DNA of 64,000 nucleotides from Diplocloster agilis (lineage in GTDB: Bacteria; Bacillota; Clostridia; Lachnospirales; Lachnospiraceae): contig NZ_JAHQCW010000012.1 in NCBI RefSeq assembly GCF_019042275.1, forward strand, positions 60,648-124,647. Reading direction: 5' to 3'. Both the position numbers and the translations under genes were made by a program. The notes under the pieces were generated by a model, which saw only the letters and a program-made list of their open reading frames with translations, did no database searches and was not told where the DNA came from. Positions 26,259 to 34,525 of the stretch are shown piece after piece (the first letter of the stretch is position 1; each line of letters opens with the position of its first letter).

Positions 26259-27152
26259 TTATCCTTTCAAACCGCCGAGGGTCATACCCTGGGTCAGCTT
26301 CTTCTGAACACAGATATAGAGTATCAGGGTGGGTACCATAACGATAACCAGGCCGGCATACAGCTGTCCGTACTGCACCGCGGACTTCTGCGCCGCCATC
26401 AGATTCATCAGGCCCACCGGCAGGGTCTTCAGCTCCGGTTTCGTCAGCAGGGTCATGGAAATGATATATTCATTCCAGAACGCCAGGAAGTTGAACAAAA
26501 TGACGGTTACCACGCTGGGTTTGGCCATGGGCATGATCACCTGTATCATCGTTCTGGCGTAACCTGCGCCGTCCACATAGGCCGCTTCCTCATAATCCTT
26601 GGCCAGCGATTTAAAATAGCCGGACAGCAGATATATGGTAAACGGCAGGGCCGTCGACGCGTACACCAGCGCCAGTATGAACAGGTTGTTCAGGAAAAAC
26701 GGATGCCCCGTCCACTGCCGCAGCACTTTATCCCCGTTATTTAACATCAGGAAAATGGGTACCACGATGTAGTTTACGTTAATGAACAGACCGGCCATGA
26801 ACAGCACGTTCCACAGGCCGCTGCTTTTAAACTTAAACCGGGCCAGTACATAGGCGGCCGGCAGCGCGATCACGATCAGCAGCGCGATACCGATAGCCAC
26901 GACGATCACAGAGTTTAACATATAGGAACCCATGTTGGCCTTCTGCCAGGCGTCGGCAAAGTTGGCCAGGTGAATCCCCTGGGGAAGCGCCCATGGATTT
27001 CCGTAGAACTCGGAATTTTGTTTGATGGAAGCAATGAAAACCCAGGCGACCGGTACGATAATCATGACGGCCAGAAGGCTTAACACGATATAGATCACAG
27101 CTTTATACGCTTTCGGACTGCCATTCTTTAAAGCATTTTTATTTTCTTTCAC
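26259..27152 (-). CDS. Sugar ABC transporter permease (MalG type)
   Basis: Inner membrane subunit of a CUT1 importer, 297 residues, with six membrane spans. The EAA loop that contacts the ATPase reads EEAAYVDGAGYARTMIQVIMP. The start is a GTG at 27152 with GGGAGGTGA upstream. It follows the partner permease by 15 bases. The ATPase is absent from the operon and is presumably MsmK. The substrate is probably galacto-N-biose/lacto-N-biose, from the linked phosphorylase. Confidence 0.93.
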   Translation of the reverse strand: MKENKNALKNGSPKAYKAVIYIVLSLLAVMIIVPVAWVFIASIKQNSEFYGNPWALPQGIHLANFADAWQKANMGSYMLNSVIVVAIGIALLIVIALPAAYVLARFKFKSSGLWNVLFMAGLFINVNYIVVPIFLMLNNGDKVLRQWTGHPFFLNNLFILALVYASTALPFTIYLLSGYFKSLAKDYEEAAYVDGAGYARTMIQVIMPMAKPSVVTVILFNFLAFWNEYIISMTLLTKPELKTLPVGLMNLMAAQKSAVQYGQLYAGLVIVMVPTLILYICVQKKLTQGMTLGGLKG

Positions 27153-27167
27153 TCCGATTCACCTCCC

Positions 27168-28067
27168 TTAGAATTCAAGCTCTTCACGCTTGGTTACCGC
27201 ATTCAGAATGCCCGCCAGCGCGAATGAGAACAGGAACACCATAACGCCGATGGCCATACCGTATCCGTAGGAGGAGTTCGTATAAGCCTCCTGGTACATA
27301 TAACTTAAGAATACGCTGGAAGCTCCGTCCGGCCCGCCGTTGGTCATAGCTTTGACGAACAGGAAGCTCATGTTGATCGTACTGATGATGAAGAACGTCA
27401 AGGTGGTCCGTATATTGGTCCAGATCAGCGGAATGGTGATGGTAAAGAACTGCTTGATTCTTCCGGCCCCTTCCATGCTGGCCGCTTCATAGAGGCTTTC
27501 CGGTATATTCGCCATGCTGGCCATATACATGACCATATAGTAGCCGATAGCCTGCCATATCATGGCGATTACGATACTGTAGATGACGATCTTCTGGCTT
27601 CCCAGCCACAGGATCGGGTTATCCACGCCGTTCTGCCCCCGGAACAGGTTCAAAAACGAATTGAGAAGCCCCTGGTTCGGATCGTAGATTGCCGAGAAGA
27701 TGGCGCTGATGACAACTACGGACAGTATGTTGGGGATATAAAATATAACTCTGAAAAAATTCTGGCCTTTGATTTTTTCACGGGTCAGCATCGCCGCGAA
27801 GAGAAGGGCCAGCCCGAAGGTCACGATGGTCACGATTACGATGAGCAGTATGGAATTCTGGAATGCCTGATAAAATTTGTCACTTTGGAAAAGCTTCTGA
27901 AAGTTCTGTAATCCTACAAAGGTTTTATCATCCGTATACCCGCCCCATTTGAACATGGACATGCGGAAAACGTCGATCGTGGGAATTATCATAAAGATAA
28001 AAAACAGGATGACGGCCGGAGCAAGGCAGAAAAAAATGAACCTGCCTCTCCCTTTTTGTTTATTCAT
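27168..28067 (-). CDS. Sugar ABC transporter permease (MalF type)
   Basis: First permease of the CUT1 importer, 299 residues, six membrane spans. The EAA loop reads YEAASMEGAGRIKQFFTITIP. AGGAG precedes the ATG at 28067. It is separated from the binding-protein gene by a 150-base spacer with a strong hairpin, which would let the binding protein be made in excess. Confidence 0.93.
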   Translation of the reverse strand: MNKQKGRGRFIFFCLAPAVILFFIFMIIPTIDVFRMSMFKWGGYTDDKTFVGLQNFQKLFQSDKFYQAFQNSILLIVIVTIVTFGLALLFAAMLTREKIKGQNFFRVIFYIPNILSVVVISAIFSAIYDPNQGLLNSFLNLFRGQNGVDNPILWLGSQKIVIYSIVIAMIWQAIGYYMVMYMASMANIPESLYEAASMEGAGRIKQFFTITIPLIWTNIRTTLTFFIISTINMSFLFVKAMTNGGPDGASSVFLSYMYQEAYTNSSYGYGMAIGVMVFLFSFALAGILNAVTKREELEF

Positions 28068-28127
28068 TGCTTCATCTCCTAATCTTTGGGCTCTGCGCGC
28101 AGGAACTTTATTCCTGCCGAATAAATA

Positions 28128-28198
28128 AGGGCCGCCGCACTAAGATTTTTTCTGCCTCCTGATCCGGCAGGCTTGAATATTCTTAGTACGGCAGCCCC
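28128..28198 (-). promoter_or_regulatory. Intercistronic hairpin between binding protein and permeases
   Basis: On the minus strand GGGCTGCCGTACTAAGA pairs with TCTTAGTGCGGCGGCCC, with an inner GCCTGCC / GGCAG stem. No T run follows the outer stem, so it looks like an mRNA stabiliser or partial attenuator that raises binding-protein output over the permeases. Confidence 0.7.
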
Positions 28199-28217
28199 AC
28201 GATTGTTTACAGGGTTA

Positions 28218-29612
28218 TTATTTCAGGGCTGCACGGAGTGCATCGCTGTCTTTCTTCACCTGTTCCACCCACTGTTCTTCGGTCTTGTCACCGCTTACCA
28301 GAGAGTTGATCGGATCGAAGAAGGTCGTACGGACGGTAACTCCCTCTACCGGATCTGTAGTTGCGAACGCGTCCATAACCGCGATTGCGCCGGTATCATA
28401 GATGGAGTAGTAGATCTTATTGTCGCCTTCCAGTTTGTCTGCCATGCCTTTGATGGGCTGTACGGCAGGGGTCTCGCCGGATGCGAAGATTTCAGCCGCT
28501 TCATCGCTGTACAGATAAGCGATAAACTGTTTTCCAAGATCCTGGTTCACAGCGCCCTTGGGCATCCAGATCTGCTCGAAGAAGGTATAGGAAGCGCGGT
28601 CTCCGCCTTCGGTTACTGCGGGAAGAGCCGTGAAGCCCCATTTGAAGCCTTCCGCGCGGGGCGCGTCTGCCATTTCACCGATGACCCAGTTGCCGTTCGG
28701 CATAAACAGTGCTTTGTCGTCCAGAACTAACTGCTGGTTCTTACGGAAATCATTGTCGTTGGCGTTGGCCGGAGTGGTTTTCTCTGTATAGGAAGCAAGT
28801 TTCGCGATGATATCGAAGGTCTGCTGTGCTTCCGGGGTATCCCAGGCGCCCTCGCCGTAGCGCAGCGCTTCCTGGAATTTGTCGTTTCCTGCCGTCTCAC
28901 GAAGCAGGGCGTAGAAGAATGCGTCAAAGTATCCGGCTGTCGGATAGGTAAACAATGCGATTCCTTCCGCTTTGGCTTTGTCGCCTAATTCCCACATCTC
29001 ATCCCAGGTCGTCGGTACGGTCCAGCCTTTTGCTTCAAAGAGTCCGGCGTCGTAGAACAGGCCGCAGGGTCCGTAGAACATGGGCATCAGGTAGGTTTTT
29101 CCATCGCCGTAGGGGTTTGTGATGGAGTTGTCAACGAAACCGGGCAGGATCTTTTCGCCTACCGTAACGTCCTCGCCGGGAACGGTCATGGCCAGTACGT
29201 CTGTCATTTCCACCACGTTGTTATCTTTGATGAAGGTTTCGGTCAGGGCGGATTCCGCGCCTACCGCACGCATGATCACATCCGGGTAATCTCCGGCTTT
29301 CATGGCGGGGGTGATGATGTCTTCCAGTTTTTTATCAATGGTCAGTTCCACTTTCACGCCAGGGTTTGCTTTCTCAAATGCGGCGCATACATCCTGCCAC
29401 ATCTGGGCGCCATAAGCGGTCTCAACTGCTGCTACTTTCAGCGTCTGTTCTCCTGCTGCGGGCTCTTTTGCTTCTTCAGAACCATTGTCTGCCGGTGCGG
29501 AGCTTTCAGGCGCCGGAGTGTTGTTCTCTTCTTCCTTACTGTTGCCGCATGCTACGAGGCTCAGTGTCATGGCTGCTGCCAGGACCAGGCTTAGAACTTT
29601 CTTCGCTTTCAT
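28218..29612 (-). CDS. Extracellular sugar-binding lipoprotein
   Basis: Solute-binding protein of the importer, 464 residues. A lipoprotein signal peptide ends at SLVACGNSK (lipid-modified Cys about 22), followed by an acidic Glu/Pro/Ala/Ser linker. The rest is a family 1 extracellular solute-binding fold. AAGGAGG precedes the ATG. It is the first gene of the galacto-N-biose operon and is divergent from an AraC regulator. The ligand is inferred to be galacto-N-biose/lacto-N-biose because GH112 is in the operon. Confidence 0.93.
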   Translation of the reverse strand: MKAKKVLSLVLAAAMTLSLVACGNSKEEENNTPAPESSAPADNGSEEAKEPAAGEQTLKVAAVETAYGAQMWQDVCAAFEKANPGVKVELTIDKKLEDIITPAMKAGDYPDVIMRAVGAESALTETFIKDNNVVEMTDVLAMTVPGEDVTVGEKILPGFVDNSITNPYGDGKTYLMPMFYGPCGLFYDAGLFEAKGWTVPTTWDEMWELGDKAKAEGIALFTYPTAGYFDAFFYALLRETAGNDKFQEALRYGEGAWDTPEAQQTFDIIAKLASYTEKTTPANANDNDFRKNQQLVLDDKALFMPNGNWVIGEMADAPRAEGFKWGFTALPAVTEGGDRASYTFFEQIWMPKGAVNQDLGKQFIAYLYSDEAAEIFASGETPAVQPIKGMADKLEGDNKIYYSIYDTGAIAVMDAFATTDPVEGVTVRTTFFDPINSLVSGDKTEEQWVEQVKKDSDALRAALK

Positions 29613-29882
29613 AGTATTTCCTCCTTAATCTTTCTCTATGGCTGTCTATCAGCTTAGAGATCCTCGTTCCTGTGTATCACAGGTCTGTAATTAAAGGATA
29701 GTCTGAATTGTCAGTGAATTCAACACAGATATTGCGCTTAATTTTATATATCTTGCTGTTTTCCTCAAAATCAAGATCCGATTATATTTATATAGTTTCA
29801 CACGCTAAAACACTGTATTGGAGAATCAGCATTTGGGATTTTGTATATATTATAACTATTTCTTCCATTTTTTCTCGTTTTA
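29613..29882. promoter_or_regulatory. AT-rich divergent control region with CCTGTG palindrome
   Basis: The 390-base spacer between the binding-protein gene and the AraC gene is AT-rich and has no gene. CCTGTGTATCACAGG at 29669-29683 is a perfect 15-bp palindrome about 60 bases upstream of the binding-protein start and is a candidate operator. Confidence 0.5.
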
Positions 29883-29911
29883 TTGTCTTATTTTCGTTTG
29901 TTTGTTATAAT
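29883..29911 (+). promoter_or_regulatory. Promoter of AraC regulator
   Basis: TTGTCT (29883-29888) and TATAAT (29906-29911) are spaced by 17 bases, about 90 bases before the ATG at 30001. Confidence 0.65.
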
Positions 29912-30000
29912 CAGAATATAAATAATTGTAGATCAATAAAGCGCAAGAATCATAATATTATTTGACTAATTCATGAACATTTTGTAAACGGAGGGATCTC

Positions 30001-30843
30001 ATGGGCAATACCAGATATCAGCTGACCGACACAAATCATGATAAAATAGCGGCAAAGCTTCTGTTCGTCAGTTCTTCCGTATATGAAGGGGACTGGCCCA
30101 GTATTCAGCATACCCATTACTTCACGGAGCTATTCTACGTACGGGGCGGCAGCGGCAAATTTATCGTTGAAGACAAGACATTTTCCGTAACCCAGGACGA
30201 CCTGGTGATCATAAACCCCAATGTGGAGCACACGGAAGTCTCTCTTGGCACTGTCCCCTTGGAATATGTGGTGCTGGGGGTGGAGGGGTTGTGCTTCTCC
30301 TTTAATGAAAACGCGGATTATACCGTTTTTAATTACCGGAACCGCCGGGAGAACCTTATGTTCTATTTTAACTCCATGGTGGCGGAAATGGAACAGAAAG
30401 AGAAAAATTATGAGCTGGTCTGCCAGGATCTGCTGGAAGTCCTTCTGGTAAATGTGGTCCGCCACGCAGGCTTTACCTTTGAAGTAGTCCCGGCCCAGAA
30501 GACTACCAGGGAATGCGGCCGCGCCAAGCGGTATATCGATTCGAATTATATGGAAGACATCACTCTGGACACACTGGCTGAAATCGCTCACCTGAACAAA
30601 TTTTATTTTGTTCACGCCTTTACAAATTGTTACGGACTGTCTCCGATCAATTATCTGAACGACAAACGGATCCGCTGCAGCAAAGAATTGTTACAGTCTA
30701 CGGATCACAGCATCGCCGAGATCGCCCAGCTGTCCGGATTTTCTTCGCAGAGTTATTTTGCCCAAAGTTTTAAAAAAGCATGCGGCGTCACGGCCGGTTC
30801 TTATCGCAAAATGATGAAGAGGGGGCAGGAGGCTGCCGGTTAG
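30001..30843 (+). CDS. AraC family regulator of galacto-N-biose locus
   Basis: Regulator of 280 residues. An N-terminal cupin (HTHYFTELFYVRGGSGKFIVED...INPNVEHTE) probably binds the sugar, and two C-terminal helix-turn-helix motifs bind DNA (ITLDTLAEIAHLNKFYFVHAF and HSIAEIAQLSGFSSQSYFAQ). CGGAGGG precedes the ATG. It is divergent from the importer operon, the usual arrangement for a local activator. Ligand and target are inferred from context. Confidence 0.92.
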   Translation: MGNTRYQLTDTNHDKIAAKLLFVSSSVYEGDWPSIQHTHYFTELFYVRGGSGKFIVEDKTFSVTQDDLVIINPNVEHTEVSLGTVPLEYVVLGVEGLCFSFNENADYTVFNYRNRRENLMFYFNSMVAEMEQKEKNYELVCQDLLEVLLVNVVRHAGFTFEVVPAQKTTRECGRAKRYIDSNYMEDITLDTLAEIAHLNKFYFVHAFTNCYGLSPINYLNDKRIRCSKELLQSTDHSIAEIAQLSGFSSQSYFAQSFKKACGVTAGSYRKMMKRGQEAAG

Positions 30844-30902
30844 GGGATGAATTTTGAGCTGAATTTTGGCGAGAATTTTGACGAGAATTTTCTAAAAACG
30901 TG

Positions 30903-30931
30903 TTGACAAATCAGGGGCTTATCTGTATAAT
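30903..30931 (+). promoter_or_regulatory. Strong promoter of tRNA-Pro pair
   Basis: TTGACA (30903-30908) and TATAAT (30926-30931) match the consensus perfectly with 17-base spacing, about 30 bases before the first tRNA. Confidence 0.92.
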
Positions 30932-30961
30932 AACTTATGCTGACCCGATGGGGTTCAGTAT

Positions 30962-31035
30962 CGAAGCGTGGCTCAGCTTGGTAGAGCGCTACGTTAGGGA
31001 CGTAGAGGTCGCAGGTTCAAATCCTGTCGCTTCGA
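30962..31035 (+). tRNA. tRNA-Pro(AGG)
   Basis: A full cloverleaf: acceptor CGAAGCG/CGCTTCG with discriminator A, D arm GCTC/GAGC, anticodon stem CTACG/CGTAG with loop TTAGGGA (anticodon AGG), and T arm GCAGG/CCTGT. The CCA end is not encoded. An A at the first anticodon position is uncommon in bacteria. Confidence 0.93.
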
Positions 31036-31071
31036 CTCAGGGGTTTATCCCCTTTCATATAAATTTAATAT

Positions 31072-31145
31072 CGAAGCGTGGCTCAGCTTGGTAGAGCGCT
31101 GCGTTCGGGACGCAGAGGTCGCAGGTTCAAATCCTGTCGCTTCGA
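31072..31145 (+). tRNA. tRNA-Pro(CGG)
   Basis: The cloverleaf is nearly identical to the tRNA 36 bases upstream, except for the anticodon stem CTGCG/CGCAG and loop TTCGGGA (anticodon CGG). The CCA end is not encoded. The two genes share one promoter. Confidence 0.94.
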
Positions 31146-31245
31146 TACTGTTTTCAGAGATAATGCGGAAGTCGTTTCATACGAATTCCGCATTTATTTT
31201 TTTCTAAGTTTATTTCTAAGAACCTGCGTTGGCGGAAGCAGTTTT

Positions 31246-31692
31246 TTAAGCGTCAAGCGCCTTTATCAAAGCTTCCTGTAAAACTTTAGAAAAATTCACC
31301 CCTGCCCTTTCTGCCTTTTTGTTAAGCCAACTGGGTATTGTCAAATTTTTTCTTACCATTTTGTTATCAAGTTCTGATCGATATGACATAAAATCAACAT
31401 CCACCAATGTTACAATATCTCTGTCACCATGTTCAACTTCTGATAAATCCGAAGGCTCAGGTAGCATTTTTCCCATATCTTCCAATGTAATACCCTTAAG
31501 TCCAATCGCATCTCTAGCCATTTCTATCGCATCTGTAAGATCATTTCCTTGTGTATCAATATCCATGTCCGGGACTCTTATCATGTATATTCCATCCGTC
31601 GGCGTTATAAGATGGAAAGCATATAAACTTAATGAACATGCTAATATAGAAAATTCGGGACGGTCAACAATCCTCATCCGATACAGTTGCAA
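31246..31692 (-). CDS. HicB-type antitoxin-like protein (orphan)
   Basis: The HicB fold is clear from about residue 25: DGIYMIRVPDMDIDTQGND, then DAIEMARDAIGLKGITLED. A ribbon-helix-helix-like end follows (NLTIPSWLNKKAERAGVNFS...). HicB neutralises HicA, an mRNA-cleaving toxin, but no hicA frame is found on either side. The N-terminus is longer than usual and has no convincing ribosome binding site, so the true start is uncertain or the 5' end is damaged. It may be a solitary HicB-type regulator or a relic of a lost toxin-antitoxin pair. Confidence 0.75.
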   Translation of the reverse strand: MQLYRMRIVDRPEFSILACSLSLYAFHLITPTDGIYMIRVPDMDIDTQGNDLTDAIEMARDAIGLKGITLEDMGKMLPEPSDLSEVEHGDRDIVTLVDVDFMSYRSELDNKMVRKNLTIPSWLNKKAERAGVNFSKVLQEALIKALDA

Positions 31693-31748
31693 AATAAGGA
31701 GCCCCGCCTTATAATGATCAAAACAAGGGACGAAAGGCGAAGATAATT

Positions 31749-33215
31749 TTGAGCTATGATATTATGATGTACGAACGGGTTTTCCAAATTCTCAAGAACA
31801 GGATTGAAAGCGGCCTGCTGCCAATAGGTTCCAGTCTCCCCTCCCGCAGCAACTTGTGTGAAGAATTTGGAACCTCGGATAAGACAATTCGGCGCGCATT
31901 GAAGATGCTGAAGGAAAAAGGCCTGATCGATACCCAGCAGAGAAAGCGTCCCGTCGTGTGCTATAATCACAATTCCGTTCACCGCACCACCAGGCTGGCG
32001 CTGGAGAAAATAGACGCCATGGTCACAGACGACGTACTTCAAACGGGCGTGCTGTTGTGCTATCCCGTGATTAAAAACGGGATTACTCTCTGTAAACAGG
32101 AGGATCTTCAAATACCGCGCACGATTTTAAAAAACATGTCAATTGAGAATCCGGGGGAGTTTTGGAGACTATCCAAATGTTTCTGGAGATTTTTTGTTGC
32201 CAGAAATGAGAATGATCTGATTCTTCGTGTAGTAGACAGCCTGGGGCTTTCCGACCTAAAGCCATTGCAGGATGACGCGACCAGCCGGGCCAGATATAGC
32301 GGGCAGCTGCAGGGATTTATGCAGATTATAGAAAGCGGCGGGGCACCGGAAAGCGCGCATTTTGACGACATGTCCGTACTATATGGCTTTACTTCCGGAA
32401 ACCATCCTGCATTCCATGTTTCTCCCGACTCGGTGGTGGTTCTTGGAAGAAAACAACTGGAAAAACTTTTATCCGGCTCCGACGTGAGAAACGCGGCGGT
32501 GTATATGGATCTTTTGGGGCTTATCGCCGTTGGGCGGTATAAACGGGGCGATAAGCTGCCCTCGCACAAAGAGCTGCAGGAAATATATGGCGTCTGTGTG
32601 GATACGACAATCAAAGCGATTCAAATGATGCAGGAGTGGGGCGTCGTAAAAACGGTCCGCGGGAACGGCATCTTTGTGGATATGGACCCGGAGGAACTGA
32701 AAAAAATACAAATTCCCGTTCATTTAGTCGCGAATCAGGTCCGCCGCTATCTGGACAGCTTGGAATTGCTGGCTTTAACCATTAATGGGACGGCCTGCTG
32801 CGCCGCGCCGCATATTACGGGGGAAGATATTCAGGAAGTAAAAAGCAGAATCGATCTCCTCTGGAATGAAGAGTACCTATACGGGCGTACCCCCGCAGTT
32901 CTTCTGGATTTTATTATCGAGCATACCGGAATCGACGCATTGAACGGTGTTTACACACTCCTGCAAAAGAATCTGCGGATCGGCCGCAGCATTCCTTCCT
33001 TGCTTAATACGGCTAAAACGGCTGTAAACTGTGAAATTCATGAGCAATGCGTAGAAGCCATTGAGTTGCTCTCTGCGGGCAATCACACCGCCTTCGCCGA
33101 AAAGACCGCGGAGGCATTTCAGAATATCTATCGCCTGGTGACCGGGGAGTGCAAGCGGCTGGGCTACTATGAGGCCGCCATGGGGGCCTATGACGGAAGC
33201 GCATTGTGGAAATAA
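31749..33215 (+). CDS. GntR-family regulator with two winged helices
   Basis: Protein of 488 residues (from the TTG at 31749; ATG at 31764 or 31767 is possible). A GntR winged helix covers about residues 5-70 (ESGLLPIGSSLPSRSNLCEE, TSDKTIRRALKMLKEKGLI). A second, separate GntR winged helix covers about residues 255-315 (VGRYKRGDKLPSHKELQEIY, CVDTTIKAIQMMQEWGVVKT). The halves may be a duplication of HTH plus helical effector domain. Most GntR proteins have one DNA-binding domain. The ligand is unknown and the neighbours give no hint, apart from the signalling genes that converge on it. Confidence 0.85.
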   Translation: MSYDIMMYERVFQILKNRIESGLLPIGSSLPSRSNLCEEFGTSDKTIRRALKMLKEKGLIDTQQRKRPVVCYNHNSVHRTTRLALEKIDAMVTDDVLQTGVLLCYPVIKNGITLCKQEDLQIPRTILKNMSIENPGEFWRLSKCFWRFFVARNENDLILRVVDSLGLSDLKPLQDDATSRARYSGQLQGFMQIIESGGAPESAHFDDMSVLYGFTSGNHPAFHVSPDSVVVLGRKQLEKLLSGSDVRNAAVYMDLLGLIAVGRYKRGDKLPSHKELQEIYGVCVDTTIKAIQMMQEWGVVKTVRGNGIFVDMDPEELKKIQIPVHLVANQVRRYLDSLELLALTINGTACCAAPHITGEDIQEVKSRIDLLWNEEYLYGRTPAVLLDFIIEHTGIDALNGVYTLLQKNLRIGRSIPSLLNTAKTAVNCEIHEQCVEAIELLSAGNHTAFAEKTAEAFQNIYRLVTGECKRLGYYEAAMGAYDGSALWK

Positions 33216-33232
33216 CGTATCCTATCTTTTCC

Positions 33233-34525
33233 TTATATCTTCCCGAATTCCTTCGCGGCCGCTTCTACAAGAGACCTTGCGTCACTGCCGTCTTTCGGAT
33301 ATGTAACTGTGCAATAACGCGGAGTAATGAAAATCTTTTGATCGTCCAGCCTTCTTTTCCAATGCAGCTGTAAGACGAACTCCGAGATCATACGGCCGGG
33401 ATCCTGGCCGTCCGTAAATATCGCGAGCAGGAAACTGTCATCGCTTAGCCGGGTTGCGACCGTGTCCTCCGGAAAACAGTCCAGAACGCTTTGCCGGAAC
33501 CGCATCAAAAACATTACAAGTTCCTCACGCTCCATATTTTTTGTAAATCTGCGGAAATTCCCTAACTGCAGTTCCAGAACGCAAAGTTTGGAATCCGGCT
33601 CTTTCGTTAAACGCTTATTCACAAAGTAGAAAAAGCCTTCCATGGTTGCGAGTCCGCTGTCCGCATTCGTATATTTTTCGACTTGCAGCCTCCCCCGCAA
33701 ACGGATCGTGCTGCACAGCAGCATTCCTAAAAGAAACAGAACAAGTCCGAGAGTAAAGAAAGCAGCGTCGATGAGAGCATGCTCCGCCTGCGTGATCCAG
33801 CCTCCTTTGGGCATGATACTGATATTCCACGTGGCAGGCAGGCTGAATTCATGCTTCACAGCGTCCGAATAGTCAACCGAGGGGTCCGAAGTCGAGATGA
33901 CCGTCTTCGTCTGCCCAAGAAAATCCAGCCGCCAGAGCTCATAGTCGTAATTTCCGTCCTCCAGCTCCTTCAACCCAAGCGCGGAGAGTACATAGCCGCT
34001 GTCCATGGCGACTACGATCTCGCCGATATAGTCCGCGCCCAGATAGATGGGCTGCAGAAATAAGAACACGTCCATCTCTTCACCAAACAGGCTGGACGGT
34101 CCTTCCACCACGGGCACTTTTGCAAACTTTGCCAGAGTGACGCTGTAGGCAAAATCCGCCATATTCTTTCCGGCCAAGGCGCCGAAGCGGTCCTCCGGAT
34201 AGATGTAGTTCAGCGTATCTTCCTTAAAATAGGCGGCATAGGCAACATGCTCGTTGTCTTCCATGAGTTTTCTCACGCTTTTCTGAAACAGCTCCAAGTT
34301 ATCGGCATCATCCGGATCAATGGTGTAGGACAGCTTTGCCGCGTCATTCAAATTTCCAAAAGTCTCGGCAAGGCCTCTGCGGAAACCAACCTCCACCGTC
34401 CGGGCCGCCGCCACGCGCTCCTGGCGCAGCGCATATTTTACAGAGGTATCCAACGCAAACATCGCTCCCGCCAACGCCAACACAAGAACGCCAAATATCA
34501 GAACCTGACTTTTTCTAAATTTCAT
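33233..34525 (-). CDS. Membrane sensor with cache-like domain and degenerate GGDEF
   Basis: Protein of 430 residues: a membrane span near the start (VLIFGVLVLALAGAMFAL), an extracellular cache-like region, a second span (AFFTLGLVLFLLGMLLC), then a GGDEF-fold domain. Where GG(D/E)EF should stand there is LSDDSF, so it cannot make cyclic-di-GMP. It overlaps the end of the upstream active-type diguanylate cyclase gene by 11 bases and so is coexpressed with it. A likely role is a sensor or partner subunit for that enzyme. The start could also be the ATG at 34534. Confidence 0.8.
   Translation of the reverse strand: MKFRKSQVLIFGVLVLALAGAMFALDTSVKYALRQERVAAARTVEVGFRRGLAETFGNLNDAAKLSYTIDPDDADNLELFQKSVRKLMEDNEHVAYAAYFKEDTLNYIYPEDRFGALAGKNMADFAYSVTLAKFAKVPVVEGPSSLFGEEMDVFLFLQPIYLGADYIGEIVVAMDSGYVLSALGLKELEDGNYDYELWRLDFLGQTKTVISTSDPSVDYSDAVKHEFSLPATWNISIMPKGGWITQAEHALIDAAFFTLGLVLFLLGMLLCSTIRLRGRLQVEKYTNADSGLATMEGFFYFVNKRLTKEPDSKLCVLELQLGNFRRFTKNMEREELVMFLMRFRQSVLDCFPEDTVATRLSDDSFLLAIFTDGQDPGRMISEFVLQLHWKRRLDDQKIFITPRYCTVTYPKDGSDARSLVEAAAKEFGKI

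Noticed and set aside
24917..26341. 474-codon plus-strand frame opposite the GH112 gene
   Set aside because: It crosses two real genes on the other strand, is not preceded by a ribosome binding site and has no recognisable domain.
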